DNA of 64,000 nt from Streptomyces termitum (GTDB lineage Bacteria; Actinomycetota; Actinomycetes; Streptomycetales; Streptomycetaceae): NCBI RefSeq assembly GCF_014650175.1, contig NZ_BMUL01000023.1:24828-88827 (forward strand), given 5' to 3'. The translations under genes were made by a program, and so were the position numbers. Each line of letters begins with the position of its first letter. Position 1 is the first letter of the stretch. Below are positions 32,785-42,084 of the stretch, piece by piece. The notes under the pieces are model-generated. The model saw nothing but the letters and a program-made list of their open reading frames with translations. It had not been told where the DNA came from and ran no database searches.

Positions 32785-35028
32785 GTGATACGCGCCCTGA
32801 CCGGGTTCTCCACCCGCCATCCCTGGAAGGTCATCGCCCTGTGGTCGGTGGTCGGCATGCTCCTCGCCGTGGTCGCCGGGGCGCTCGGGCCCCGCGCCAC
32901 CCAGGCGCGGAGCGCCGACTTCCTGCCCCGGGGGTACGACTCCGCCGCCGCGCTCCGGATCGCCGAGGAGAGCTTCGGCGTCACGTCCGACGCCGGCACC
33001 GTCACCGTCCTCGTCGCCCGCCCCGACGGCGAGCCGCTGACCGGCCCCGACCTGAAGCGCGTCGACGCCGTCGCCCGGGAGATCGGCAGCCGCCGCGTGA
33101 CGATGCCCGACCCGGCGGACACGGCGACGAAGGAGGACGACCAGATCCCCTTCCTCCTCGTCGACCACTCGCAGACCCCGCGGGTCGGCGCGGCGATGGC
33201 CGCCCCGGACGGCACCTTCGAACTGATCCCGGTACGTCTGGTGGGCAACACCAACGACACCGGCATGCACAGCCTCTACCGCACCTTCCGCGCCCAGACC
33301 GAGGCGGCGTTCGCCGCGGAGGGACTGCGGACCGGATTCACCGGCGGCCTCGCCGACACCGTCGACACCCTGGACGCGGAGGAGACGACCCGGATCGTCA
33401 CCGGCCTCCTCATGATGGGCCTGATCGTCCTCGTCCACGTCCTCGTCTTCCGCAGCGTGCTCGCCGCGTTCGTCCCGCTCCTCGCCGTCGTCGTGGTGAG
33501 CGGCGCGGCGACCGGCGCGGTCGTCGCGGGCTCCCTCCTCACCGGCATCTCCCTGGACGCCTCCACCCCCGGCCTGATCGGAGTCGTCCTCATCGGGATC
33601 GGAGTCGACTACTTCCTGTTCCTTCTCTTCCGCTTCCGGGAACTGCTGCGGGAACGCCCCGACGCGCCCGCCCGCGCCGTCGCGGCCGAGGCCGGCGCCC
33701 GCGTCGGCACCGCCGTCACCTCCGCCGCCCTCACCATCGTCGCCGCCTTCGCCACCCTGGGCACCGCGACCTTCGGACAGTTCCGGGTGCTCGGCCCCTC
33801 CGTCGCCGTCTCCGTGCTCGTCATGCTCCTCGCCGCCCTCACCCTGATGCCCGCCCTGCTGGCGGTCACCGGCCGCCGCATGTTCCGGCCCTCCCGCGCC
33901 CTGAAGCACCCGCCGCGCACCGGCCTCGCCGACCGGACCGCCGACCGCGTCGCCCGCCGCCCGCTGACCGCCCTCCTCGCCGGCACCGCCCTCCTCGGCG
34001 CGCTCGCCGCCGGCCTCGTGGGCATCCGCATGGACTTCGGGCAGGGCGGCACCCCGTCCGGGACCCGGGCCGCCGCCACCGCCGCCGAGATCGCCCGCGC
34101 CCTCCCGGCCGGCGTCTCCGACCCGGCCTCCGTCTACGTCACCGCCCCCGACGGCCGCCGGATCACCGCCGGGGACCTGGGCGGACTGCCCGCCGCGCTG
34201 GCCCGGATCCCCGGCGTCGGCGAGGTCGGCGCCCCCGTCCCCGCCCCGCGCGGCGACGCCGTCCGCATCGACCTCTACCCGACGGCGGACTCCCGGACCC
34301 GGGAGGCCCGCGACCTGGTCTCGGGCCCGGTGCGCGCCGCCGTGCGGGCCCACACCCCGCAGGGGCTCGAAGCGCACGTCGGCGGCACGGCGGCGGTCCT
34401 CGCCGACATGTCCACCGCCGTCGACAAGGACCTGAGGACCGTCTTCCCGGTGGCCGCCGGCCTGATCTCCCTCATCCTGCTCGTGCTGCTGCGTAGCCTG
34501 CTCGCCCCCGTCGTCCTGATGCTCTCCGTGGGCCTCTGCTTCGCCGCGACCCTCGGCGCCGCCACCCTGGTCTTCCAGCACGGCCTCGGCGAACCGGGCG
34601 TCGACTTCACCCTGCCGCTGGTGCTGTTCCTCTTCGTCGTCGCCATCGGCACCGACTACAACATCCTCATCGGCGACCGCGTCCGCGAGGAGATGGAGCG
34701 CCCCGGCCCGGCCCGCGCGGCGGTCGCCCGCGCCGTGCGCCACACCGCGCCGGCCATCGCCACGGCCGGCGTCGTCCTCGCCGCCTCCTTCGGCAGCCTC
34801 GCCACCGGGTCGAACCCCTCCACCCGCCAGATCGGCTTCGCGACCGGCCTCGGAATCCTGCTCTCCGCCTTCGTCCTGTCGATCGTGCTCGTCCCGGCCG
34901 CCGCCGCGCTCCTCGGCCGCCACCTCTGGTGGCCCGTCCGCCCCGGCCGCCGCCGCACCGAACCGCCCGCGCCCGGCCCCGCCCCCACCCCGCCCCACCG
35001 GCCCGAACGGCTCCCCACCGGGCTCTGA
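32785..35028 (+). CDS. MMPL-family (RND-like) membrane transporter
   Basis: 747 aa from the GTG at 32785, with GGAGG at 32774-32778. The two-fold MMPL design is clear: one helix, an outer domain (about 45-180), five or six helices, a middle helix, a second outer domain and five or six final helices. Conserved GVDYFLFLLFRFRE and GTDYNILIGDRVREE mark the two proton-relay halves. MMPL proteins export lipids or lipid-like metabolites using the proton gradient. It is divergent from the two-component system and ends before a strong terminator. Confidence 0.94.
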   Translation: MIRALTGFSTRHPWKVIALWSVVGMLLAVVAGALGPRATQARSADFLPRGYDSAAALRIAEESFGVTSDAGTVTVLVARPDGEPLTGPDLKRVDAVAREIGSRRVTMPDPADTATKEDDQIPFLLVDHSQTPRVGAAMAAPDGTFELIPVRLVGNTNDTGMHSLYRTFRAQTEAAFAAEGLRTGFTGGLADTVDTLDAEETTRIVTGLLMMGLIVLVHVLVFRSVLAAFVPLLAVVVVSGAATGAVVAGSLLTGISLDASTPGLIGVVLIGIGVDYFLFLLFRFRELLRERPDAPARAVAAEAGARVGTAVTSAALTIVAAFATLGTATFGQFRVLGPSVAVSVLVMLLAALTLMPALLAVTGRRMFRPSRALKHPPRTGLADRTADRVARRPLTALLAGTALLGALAAGLVGIRMDFGQGGTPSGTRAAATAAEIARALPAGVSDPASVYVTAPDGRRITAGDLGGLPAALARIPGVGEVGAPVPAPRGDAVRIDLYPTADSRTREARDLVSGPVRAAVRAHTPQGLEAHVGGTAAVLADMSTAVDKDLRTVFPVAAGLISLILLVLLRSLLAPVVLMLSVGLCFAATLGAATLVFQHGLGEPGVDFTLPLVLFLFVVAIGTDYNILIGDRVREEMERPGPARAAVARAVRHTAPAIATAGVVLAASFGSLATGSNPSTRQIGFATGLGILLSAFVLSIVLVPAAAALLGRHLWWPVRPGRRRTEPPAPGPAPTPPHRPERLPTGL

Positions 35029-35059
35029 ACCGCCCGGCCCCCGGGCGAGCCGGGCCCTT

Positions 35060-35111
35060 CTCCGGCCCTGCCTCGCCCCGGCACACGTGCCGGGGCGAGG
35101 CAGGGCCGGAG
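35060..35111 (+). terminator. Very strong intrinsic terminator after the MMPL gene
   Basis: 25-bp perfect arms (35060-35084 and 35087-35111) around a two-base centre, followed by AATTTTT. This is one of the few terminators here with a T-tract. Confidence 0.93.
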
Positions 35112-35118
35112 ATAATTT

Positions 35119-35153
35119 TTGCAGGCTCTGCATTTTTGCGTAGCATGCACGCA
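35119..35153 (+). promoter_or_regulatory. Promoter and overlapping dyads of the TetR gene
   Basis: TTGCAG (35119-35124), a 16-bp spacer and TAGCAT (35141-35146) place the transcript start at or next to the A of the ATG at 35153, i.e. leaderless. Two inverted repeats cover it: TGCAG-GCT-CTGCA (35120-35132) and TGCGT...ACGCA (35137-35153), fitting autorepression. Confidence 0.65.
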
Positions 35154-35836
35154 TGACGGAAGGCGTGACCGCCCGGGGCGGGCTGAGGGAGCGGAAGAAG
35201 AAGGCGACCCGCGCCGCCCTGGTGGAGGCGGCCGTACGGCTCGCGGCCGAGCACGGCGTCGAGCACGTCACGGTCGACGCCATCAGCGCGGCCGCCGGGG
35301 TGTCGACGCGCACCTTCTTCAACTACTTCGACTCCCGCGACGAGGTCTTCGTCATGATCGGCGCGGACTCCGGCGAGCGCGTCCGCCGGGCCGTCCTCGC
35401 CGCCCCCCGCGCGCTCTCCCCCCTGGAGGCGCTGCGCGAGGCGCTGGCGGCCGAACTGGAGGAGATCGAGCGGCAGCGGGACCTGTGGCACCTGCACGCG
35501 GAGGTCCTGCGCGCCGCCCCCCAACTGCTCGCCCGGAGCATCGGCGCCCACATGGCCGACGAACTCGGGCTCGCGGAGGCGCTGGCGGAGCGCATCGGGG
35601 AGGGCTCGCCCCTCTTCACCCCGGACCGCCCCGCCTTCTCGACCGCCGAGGACCAGCGGCGCAGACAGGAGATCGGGCTCTACCCCCGCCTCCTGGCCGC
35701 CGTCGGCACGACGGCCGTCCGCGTCGCCGTCGAGCACTGGTGCGTCCGGCAGGGCGAGGTCGGCTTCGCGGACGTGTTCCGCGAGACCTTCGCCCACGTC
35801 GCCTCCGGCCTCGCCGACCCGGCCGCCCGGTCCTGA
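35153..35836 (+). CDS. TetR-family repressor, probable regulator of the adjacent exporter
   Basis: 227 aa. Helix-turn-helix at about 18-64 (VTVDAISAAAGVSTRTFFNYF), a form common in regulators of drug exporters. The ligand-binding part is unremarkable. It lies 94 bp upstream of an MFS exporter on the same strand. No ribosome site precedes the ATG; the promoter geometry suggests a leaderless mRNA, and dyads overlap the promoter. Confidence 0.92.
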   Translation: MTEGVTARGGLRERKKKATRAALVEAAVRLAAEHGVEHVTVDAISAAAGVSTRTFFNYFDSRDEVFVMIGADSGERVRRAVLAAPRALSPLEALREALAAELEEIERQRDLWHLHAEVLRAAPQLLARSIGAHMADELGLAEALAERIGEGSPLFTPDRPAFSTAEDQRRRQEIGLYPRLLAAVGTTAVRVAVEHWCVRQGEVGFADVFRETFAHVASGLADPAARS

Positions 35837-35930
35837 CCCGGCCACCCTCCCTCCGAGGGAAGACCCTCCTGCCCCGGGAGCCGCCCCCGCGCGGCTCCCA
35901 CCCCTTGAACGAACACCTGAAAGAGAAGCA

Positions 35931-37547
35931 GTGAACTCAACAGCGGCGCCGGTCGAGGCGTCCCCGACCTCCATGTCGGACCGACAGATACTCCAGGCCA
36001 TGTCCGGGCTGATGGCGGGCATGTTCGTGTCCATCCTCGCCGGCACCGTGGTCGCCAACGCCCTGCCCCGGATCATCGCCGACCTCGGCGCCACCCAGTC
36101 CTCGTACACCTGGGTCGTCACCGCCGAACTGCTCGCCATGACGGCGACGGTGCCGCTGTGGGGCAAGCTCGCCGACCTCTACAACCAGAAGCTGCTCCTC
36201 CAGATCTCCCTCGGCCTCTTCGTGGTCGGCTCGCTGCTCGCGGGCTTCTCCCACGACGTCAGCCTGCTGATCTTCAGCCGGGTCGCCCAGGGCATCGGCG
36301 CCGGCGGCCTGACCGCCCTCGCCCAGGTCGTCATGGCGGCGATCATCCCGCCCCGCCGGCTCGGCAAGTACGCGGGCATGTTCGGCGCCGTCTTCGCCGT
36401 CGGCACCGTCGCCGGACCGCTCATCGGCGGCGTCCTGGTGGACACCTCGTGGCTGGGCTGGCGCTGGTGCTTCTTCATCGGCGTCCCCTTCGCCCTGCTC
36501 GCCATCTTCCTGCTCCAGCGGACCCTGAAGCTGCCGGTCGTCCGCCGCGAGGCGAAGATCGACTACCTCGGCGCCTTCCTCATCGTCGCCGGCGTCTGCG
36601 CGCTCCTCATCTGGGTGACGCTGGCGGGCAACAGCTTCGACTGGGCGTCCTGGCAGACCGCGGCCCTGACCGGCGGCGGCCTGGTCCTCCTCGTCGCCGC
36701 CGTGTTCGTCGAGTCCCGGGTGGACGAGCCGATCATCCCGCTCGGCATCTTCCGCAACCGCACGGTGACCCTCACCACCGTGGCCAGCCTCTTCGTCGGC
36801 CTGGCCATGTTCGGCGGCACCGTCTTCCTCTCCCAGTACTTCCAGATCTCGCTCGGCAAGTCCCCGACGGTCGCCGGCCTGATGAGCCTGCCGATGATCC
36901 TCGGCCTGCTGGTCTCCTCGACCGTCGCCGGCCAGATCATCAGCAAGACCGGCCGCTGGAAGGTCTACCTGGTGGCGGGCGGCATCCTGATGACCGCCGG
37001 CCTCGGCCTCCTCTCCACGATCGGCGCCGACACCCACTTCGGCCTGCTCAGCCTCTACATGGCGGTCATGGGCGTCGGCGTCGGCATGCTGATGCAGAAC
37101 CTCGTCCTGGCCGCGCAGAACGACGTGGCCGCCGCCGAACTCGGCGCCGCCACCTCCGTCCTGTCCTTCTTCCGCAGCCTGGGCGGCACCATCGGCACCA
37201 GCGTCCTCGGCGCGATCCTCGCGAGCCGCGTCGCCACCGAGATGAGCAAGGGCCTCCAGGAGGCCGGCGTCCCCGCCCAGGGCGGCGGCTCCGGCCACGG
37301 CGCCGTGCCGGACATGACGACCCTGCCCGCCCCGATCCGCGAGATCGTGGAGCAGGCGTACGGCACCGCCACCGGCGAACTCTTCCTCGTCGCCACCCCC
37401 TTCGCGCTGCTGGCCGTGATCGCGGTCCTCTTCGTCAAGGAGAAGCCGCTCAAGACGACCAGCGGCATGGAGCGCCTCGCCGAGGAGTCCGGCGCCGCCG
37501 GCCGCCCGAGCACGGACGGGACGCCCGTCCCCGTCGAGAAGGGCTGA
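35931..37547 (+). CDS. MFS drug exporter, DHA2 (EmrB/QacA) family
   Basis: 538 aa with 14 predicted membrane helices. Motif A-like GKLADLYNQK follows helix 2, and the helix-5 motif reads GTVAGPLIGGVLVD, matching the family's antiporter motif C. Such proteins export drugs or metabolites with proton exchange. It probably forms a unit with the TetR gene in front and ends at a hairpin. Confidence 0.95.
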   Translation: MNSTAAPVEASPTSMSDRQILQAMSGLMAGMFVSILAGTVVANALPRIIADLGATQSSYTWVVTAELLAMTATVPLWGKLADLYNQKLLLQISLGLFVVGSLLAGFSHDVSLLIFSRVAQGIGAGGLTALAQVVMAAIIPPRRLGKYAGMFGAVFAVGTVAGPLIGGVLVDTSWLGWRWCFFIGVPFALLAIFLLQRTLKLPVVRREAKIDYLGAFLIVAGVCALLIWVTLAGNSFDWASWQTAALTGGGLVLLVAAVFVESRVDEPIIPLGIFRNRTVTLTTVASLFVGLAMFGGTVFLSQYFQISLGKSPTVAGLMSLPMILGLLVSSTVAGQIISKTGRWKVYLVAGGILMTAGLGLLSTIGADTHFGLLSLYMAVMGVGVGMLMQNLVLAAQNDVAAAELGAATSVLSFFRSLGGTIGTSVLGAILASRVATEMSKGLQEAGVPAQGGGSGHGAVPDMTTLPAPIREIVEQAYGTATGELFLVATPFALLAVIAVLFVKEKPLKTTSGMERLAEESGAAGRPSTDGTPVPVEKG

Positions 37548-37592
37548 CCCCTCCCGTACGGCACGCACGGCCCCGGCACCGGACGCCACCGC

Positions 37593-37623
37593 GGCCTCTC
37601 CCACCGTCCCGGTGGGGGAGGCC
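37593..37623 (+). terminator. Hairpin after the MFS gene
   Basis: 13-bp arms (37593-37605 and 37611-37623) with a G-U pair and a five-base loop, 45 bp after the stop codon. Confidence 0.75.
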
Positions 37624-37824
37624 GTCGCCGTGTCCGGCCCCGTCCCTTCCCGCCTCCCGGCCCCTCCGTGGGACACAGCCGGATAACCGTGCCGTGAAAG
37701 CCCGGTGGAGGACCCGGCCGCTGTGCTGGGGTGGAGGGGATCATGACGGTGCGGTACTCCCGCCGCCGCGACGCCCGGCCCGTTTCCCGGGCGGGCCGCG
37801 ACGGCGGGCCACAAGGGAGGCGTG

Positions 37825-39345
37825 ATGCAGGCGGGGTGGACGGGGAGCGCGCGCCCGGGGGACCGGATCGGCCCGTACACGGTGCTCTCCGAACTGGCCA
37901 GCGGCGGCATGGGCCGGGTGTACGTGGCCCGCTCGCCCGGCGGCCGGACGGTCGCCGTGAAGACGCTCCTCACCTCCGACGGCGGGAACATCGCCCCCGA
38001 CGACCGGCGCCGCTTCGCCCGCGAGGCGGCCCTCGCCCAGCGGGTGCACGGCCCCTTCACCGCCGGGATCGTGGCCGCGGACGCCGAGGCGCCCGTCCCC
38101 TGGATAGCGACCGAGTACATCCCCGCCCCGTCCCTGCGCGACCTCGTCGTCTCCCGGGGCCCGCTGCCCGTCGAGGCCCTGCCGTGGATCGCGGCCGGCA
38201 CCGCCGAGGCCCTCGTCGGCATCCACGCGGCGGGCCTCGTCCACCGGGACGTGAAGCCGTCCAACATCCTGCTGCCCGGCGACGGCCCCCGGGTCATCGA
38301 CTTCGGCATCTCGCAGGCCGCCGACCTCACCCGCACCGGCACCGCGCTCGGCACCATCCCCTTCGCCGCCCCCGAGCAGGCGCGCGGGGAACCGACCACC
38401 CCGGCGTCGGACGTCTTCTCGCTCGGCGCCACCTTCTTCTTCCTCGTCACCGGCCGCAGCCCCTACCGGGGCATGGGCGAGGGCACGGCGATGGAGCAGC
38501 TGGTCCGCGCCGCCGAGGCCGACCTCGACCTGACCGGGCTGCCCGCCGGGGCGGCCGCGCTGATCCGGCCGTGCCTCGCCGTCGAGCCCGCCGCACGCCC
38601 CACCCCCGGCGCCCTGCTCGCCCTGGTCGAACCCGTCCTCGCCGCCCGGCCCCGGGCGCACGGCGCCGCCGCCTGGCTCCCCGACGACTGGTCCGACGCC
38701 ATCGAACGGCACCGCAGGCAGCGCACCGAGGAGGCCGACGAGGCCCGGCGGACGGTCGGCCCCGACGCCGCCACCGCCCGCACCCCGCGCCCGGCTCCGC
38801 CGCGCACCCGGCGCCTGCCCCGCCCGGCCCCGGCCCGGCGGCGCACCGGCCCCCTCCTCGGCGTCGCCCTGGCCGCCCTCCTCGCCGGCGGGGGCGGCGT
38901 CTACCTGCTGAGCCGCCCCGACGAGCCCCTCGTGGTCCGGCAGGACCTGCGGCTGGCCCTGGTGGAGCAGTCGGAACAGGGAGAGTGCACGGACAAACTG
39001 GCCCCGCCGACCTTCTACGACAAGAAGCAGAACATCTGCTACCGGATCTCCACCCGGGACGCCGACCGCATGAGCGTGCGGCGGCTCAAGCAGGTCCGCA
39101 CCCAGTTCGACACCCAGTTCGCGGTCATGGTGACCTTCGAGGAGGGCGACGGACAGCGGTTCTCCGCCCTCACCGCCCGGGCGGCCACCCGGCAGCCGCC
39201 CCAGAACCAGATCGCCATCGTCCTCGGCGACCGCCTGATCAGCGCCCCTCTGGTCAACTCGCGCATCGACGGGGACGAGATGCAGATCTCCGGCGCCTTC
39301 AACCGGACCGAGGCGGACTCCCTGGTGAAGGAACTGGGCGGCTAG
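37825..39345 (+). CDS. Membrane Ser/Thr protein kinase with SecD P1-like extracellular domain
   Basis: 506 aa. The ATG at 37825 is chosen because AAGGGAGG ends at 37820. Kinase domain about 16-275: GGMGRVY loop, Lys46, HRDVKPSN with Asp142, DFG at 159-161, APEQARG. A Pro/Arg-rich juxtamembrane linker and one membrane helix (about 342-362) follow. The outer part (370-506) ends in IVLGDRLISAPLVNSRIDGD and QISGAFNRTEADSL, which matches the P1 head subdomain of SecD; Cys388 and Cys405 may pair. Bacterial kinases of this type usually carry PASTA or NHL sensors; SecD-like sensors are unusual. The stop codon TAG lies inside the inverted repeat of a MITE-like element. Confidence 0.93.
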   Translation: MQAGWTGSARPGDRIGPYTVLSELASGGMGRVYVARSPGGRTVAVKTLLTSDGGNIAPDDRRRFAREAALAQRVHGPFTAGIVAADAEAPVPWIATEYIPAPSLRDLVVSRGPLPVEALPWIAAGTAEALVGIHAAGLVHRDVKPSNILLPGDGPRVIDFGISQAADLTRTGTALGTIPFAAPEQARGEPTTPASDVFSLGATFFFLVTGRSPYRGMGEGTAMEQLVRAAEADLDLTGLPAGAAALIRPCLAVEPAARPTPGALLALVEPVLAARPRAHGAAAWLPDDWSDAIERHRRQRTEEADEARRTVGPDAATARTPRPAPPRTRRLPRPAPARRRTGPLLGVALAALLAGGGGVYLLSRPDEPLVVRQDLRLALVEQSEQGECTDKLAPPTFYDKKQNICYRISTRDADRMSVRRLKQVRTQFDTQFAVMVTFEEGDGQRFSALTARAATRQPPQNQIAIVLGDRLISAPLVNSRIDGDEMQISGAFNRTEADSLVKELGG

Positions 39346-39528
39346 GGCCTGTCTGACAATTCCCGCCGGGTCCGGCCCGCCCGGCACGCACTCCCCCAGA
39401 GGGGGGACCCCCAGCCGTACGGCCGAAACACCCAAGTAGCTCCGCTACGAGGGTGCCCCGGCCGCACGCCGATCGCACGCACCGAACGACCCGGCCTGAT
39501 CCGACGCGAATTATCAGACAGGCCCTAG
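39342..39528. mobile_element. MITE-like element, 187 bp, CTAG ends
   Basis: The ends are 20-bp inverted repeats with one mismatch (CTAGGGCCTGTCTGACAATT at 39342-39361; its complement at 39509-39528); with more mismatches the pairing continues to about 38 bp. CTAG at both tips fits a target duplication as made by IS5-type transposases. No transposase is inside; the core has C-rich runs and a GTAGC/GCTAC hairpin. The element can fold into a long stem and lies between convergent genes, supplying the TAG stop of each, and may also act as a terminator. Confidence 0.8.
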
Positions 39529-40586
39529 AGCGTTTCCTTCGGATCGGGCCGGGTCCGGCCCGCCCAGTACGCGGTCCGCACCAGCCCCTCCTCGAAGTCC
39601 CGGCGCGGTAGGCGCAGTCCGAGGGACTCCTCCAGGGCGTGGAAGTACAGGGCGAAAGTGTCGGTCAGCCCGGGGTGGTCCAGTTCGGCGCGGCGCAGGG
39701 CCCGGTTGTGGAAGTCGAGCACGCCGCCCCTGATGTGGGGGGCCCGGCCGCGCTCGTACCAGATCAGCTCCAGCACGCTCTCCGGATCGTCGGAGACGAG
39801 CCGGCCGCCCCTCAGGTAGTCGAGGGTGTAGATGGCCTTCGCGGAGGTGGCGGACAGCCACACGCTCTCCTCGATGCCGAGCGCCGCGTACGCCTCCTTG
39901 TCGGCGAAGGCCCCCGGCGGGGAGTCGTGGTGCAGCAGGAACGTCCACTCGCCCTCCCGTCCGTAGGCGCAGCTCTCCCACTGGCGGTCCCAGTGGCTCC
40001 GGCCGCCGTCCTTTGCGAGCAGGTCCTTCAGCCGGGTGCCGGCCGCCACCTGCGCGGGATCCGCCCCGTACAGCAGGGCCAGCCGCTCGGGGTCCACGGT
40101 CCGGCCCGGCGCCGCCCGGTAGAACGCCAGGGTCGTGTAGGGCGCCTGCTCGTGCCAGGACTCGGCCACCCAGGCGAAGCCCTCCAGCGGGTCGCGCCCG
40201 CAGGCCGCCACCGTCCCGGGGTCGTCGAGACCGCCGTCGCGGAACCTCCTGCCCCAGGCCGGGTCGATCCGCCCCAGCGCGTCGGCGACCTCCTCCGGGC
40301 CGCCGCCGCGCCGGCGTATCGCGTGCTCGGCGAGCAGGTACAGCACCTGCGCGAGCTCACGGGCGACGAACTGCTCCTGGACGGCGGCGTACCGGCCGCG
40401 CACGGTCCCGTCCCCGGGCAGGAACAGGAACAGCCGGTCGTCGCCCTCCCCCTCCGCCAGGTCGGCCCACTCGTCCCACTCCTCCTCGGAGGGGGCGAAG
40501 GCCGGCGGCCCGGACTCCCGGAGAAGGGGGTGTCCGTCCGCCGTCCGGCGCCACGACTCCATGATCTCCCGCTCGGTGATCTTCAT
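39525..40586 (-). CDS. Uncharacterised protein, 353 aa
   Basis: Start at the ATG 40586 (MKITEREIMESW); longer readings lack support. The protein is soluble, acidic and rich in aromatic residues, with segments such as YGREGEWTFLLHHDSPPGAF and SATSAKAIYTLDYLRGG in its second half that look like a beta-sheet domain found in Streptomyces proteins of unknown role (DUF6461-like, low confidence). Its TAG stop comes from the end of the MITE-like element, so its natural C-terminus may have been altered by the insertion. It lies 40 bp behind the amidase gene and may be co-transcribed with it. Confidence 0.75.
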   Translation of the reverse strand: MKITEREIMESWRRTADGHPLLRESGPPAFAPSEEEWDEWADLAEGEGDDRLFLFLPGDGTVRGRYAAVQEQFVARELAQVLYLLAEHAIRRRGGGPEEVADALGRIDPAWGRRFRDGGLDDPGTVAACGRDPLEGFAWVAESWHEQAPYTTLAFYRAAPGRTVDPERLALLYGADPAQVAAGTRLKDLLAKDGGRSHWDRQWESCAYGREGEWTFLLHHDSPPGAFADKEAYAALGIEESVWLSATSAKAIYTLDYLRGGRLVSDDPESVLELIWYERGRAPHIRGGVLDFHNRALRRAELDHPGLTDTFALYFHALEESLGLRLPRRDFEEGLVRTAYWAGRTRPDPKETL

Positions 40587-40626
40587 GCCGCCAGCATAGG
40601 AACCGGCACCGACAGCGCCCCCGGGC

Positions 40627-42060
40627 TCACCGGCCGGAGCGCGCCCCGCGCGGGTCGATCGGAGTGAGGACGCCCAGCCGGTCCTCGATCGCCCCGGCCG
40701 CGTCCAGGCACAGGTCCTCACGGAACGCGCGCCCCACGACCTGGACCCCCAGGGGGAGTCCGTCGGCCGTGCCGGTCGGCACGGCCACGGCGGGCAGGCC
40801 GGCGAAGCTGGTCGCGGTGCACAGCCGCATGCCCGCCCCGACCCGCTCGTGCCCGGCCCGGTCGCGGGACTCGAGACCCGGTGCGACCGGCGGCTCGGTG
40901 AACGACGGGCCGAGCAGCAGCGGATACGTGTCGAGGAACCCGGCCCACGCGCGGCGGACGCCCATCCAGGTGCCCGTCAGCCGCACCAGCTCGTCCGCGT
41001 CCGCCGGCGAGGTCCGCTCCATCGACATCCCGATGTACCGGTCCCCGCCCGGCCCGAGCAGCGTGCGCACCATCGGCCAGGCCGGGGCGAACTCGGTCAT
41101 GACGATCCGGCCGTACGCGTCGAGCGCCTCGTCCAGCCGGGGCACGTCCGGCACCTCGCGCACGTCGTACCCGGCGTCGCGGAGCGCGTCGGCGGCGGTC
41201 TCCACGGCCTTGCGGACGGCCGGATGGACGCCGTGCCCGCCCGGGTCCGCGACCACCGCGACCGGGACCGGGCCGGGGAGCCGCGCGCCGTACGCGGGCA
41301 CCGGCACGGCCCGGGGGTCGCGCGGATCGGTCCCGGCCAGCACCTCGTACGCCAGCCGCAGATCGGCCACGGTCCGGGCCAGCGGCCCGTCGGTGACCAG
41401 GAACTGGGAGGCGGGCCCGGGGTCGTCCGGGCCGAGGACGCGGTGGTCGGCCGGGAAGCGGCCGGTGGACGGCTTCAGCGCGGCCACGCCGCAGAAGTGG
41501 GCCGGGACGCGGAGCGAGCCCCCGGAGTCGTTGCCGAGCCCGAGCGCGGCCATGCCCGTCGCCACGGCGACCGCGTCGCCCCCGCTGGAACCGCCCGGAG
41601 TCACGGCCGGGTCCCACGGGTTGACCGTGTCGCCGAAGAGTTCGCTGCGGGTGTGCATCCCCGCCAGGATCAGGGTCGGCACGTTGCCGCGCCCGACGGG
41701 CACGGCGTCGGCGGCCCGCAGCCGCGCCACCGGCGGTGCGTCGTCCGGCGTCACCAGGTCGCGGAAGCGCTCCGCGCCGAACGTCGTCGGCACGCCCGCG
41801 ACGGCGGTGCTCTCCTTCACCGTGAAGGGCACGCCCGCGAGCGGCCCCAGCGCCTCGCCGGCCGCCCTCCGGCGGTCGATCCGCCGGGCGGTCTCGCGGG
41901 CGGAGTCCGCCAGGACCCGCGTGAGCGCGTTCACGCGCGGGTCGGTCTCCGCGATGCGGTCGAGGTGGCTGTCGAGCAGTTCGACCGCCGAGACGTGCCC
42001 GCCGCGCACGGCCTGTGCCTGGGTCGTGGCCGGCAGTTTCCACAGGGCGTCCTCCGCCAT
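40627..42060 (-). CDS. Amidase signature family hydrolase
   Basis: 477 aa, normal family length. The Ser-cisSer-Lys triad is visible: Lys82 (FTVKES), the GGSSGG motif with cis-Ser near 158-159, and Ser182 in GNDSGGSLRVPA. Family members hydrolyse amides or esters of small molecules; substrate unknown. Divergent from a TetR gene with two operators in between, so the TetR probably controls it and an amide substrate or product may be the inducer. Confidence 0.95.
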   Translation of the reverse strand: MAEDALWKLPATTQAQAVRGGHVSAVELLDSHLDRIAETDPRVNALTRVLADSARETARRIDRRRAAGEALGPLAGVPFTVKESTAVAGVPTTFGAERFRDLVTPDDAPPVARLRAADAVPVGRGNVPTLILAGMHTRSELFGDTVNPWDPAVTPGGSSGGDAVAVATGMAALGLGNDSGGSLRVPAHFCGVAALKPSTGRFPADHRVLGPDDPGPASQFLVTDGPLARTVADLRLAYEVLAGTDPRDPRAVPVPAYGARLPGPVPVAVVADPGGHGVHPAVRKAVETAADALRDAGYDVREVPDVPRLDEALDAYGRIVMTEFAPAWPMVRTLLGPGGDRYIGMSMERTSPADADELVRLTGTWMGVRRAWAGFLDTYPLLLGPSFTEPPVAPGLESRDRAGHERVGAGMRLCTATSFAGLPAVAVPTGTADGLPLGVQVVGRAFREDLCLDAAGAIEDRLGVLTPIDPRGARSGR

Positions 42061-42084
42061 GGTCTTCCTTCCCCTCCGACGTTC

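Noticed and set aside
39342..39528. Full insertion sequence
   Set aside because: At 187 bp it has no room for a transposase; only a non-autonomous element is supported.
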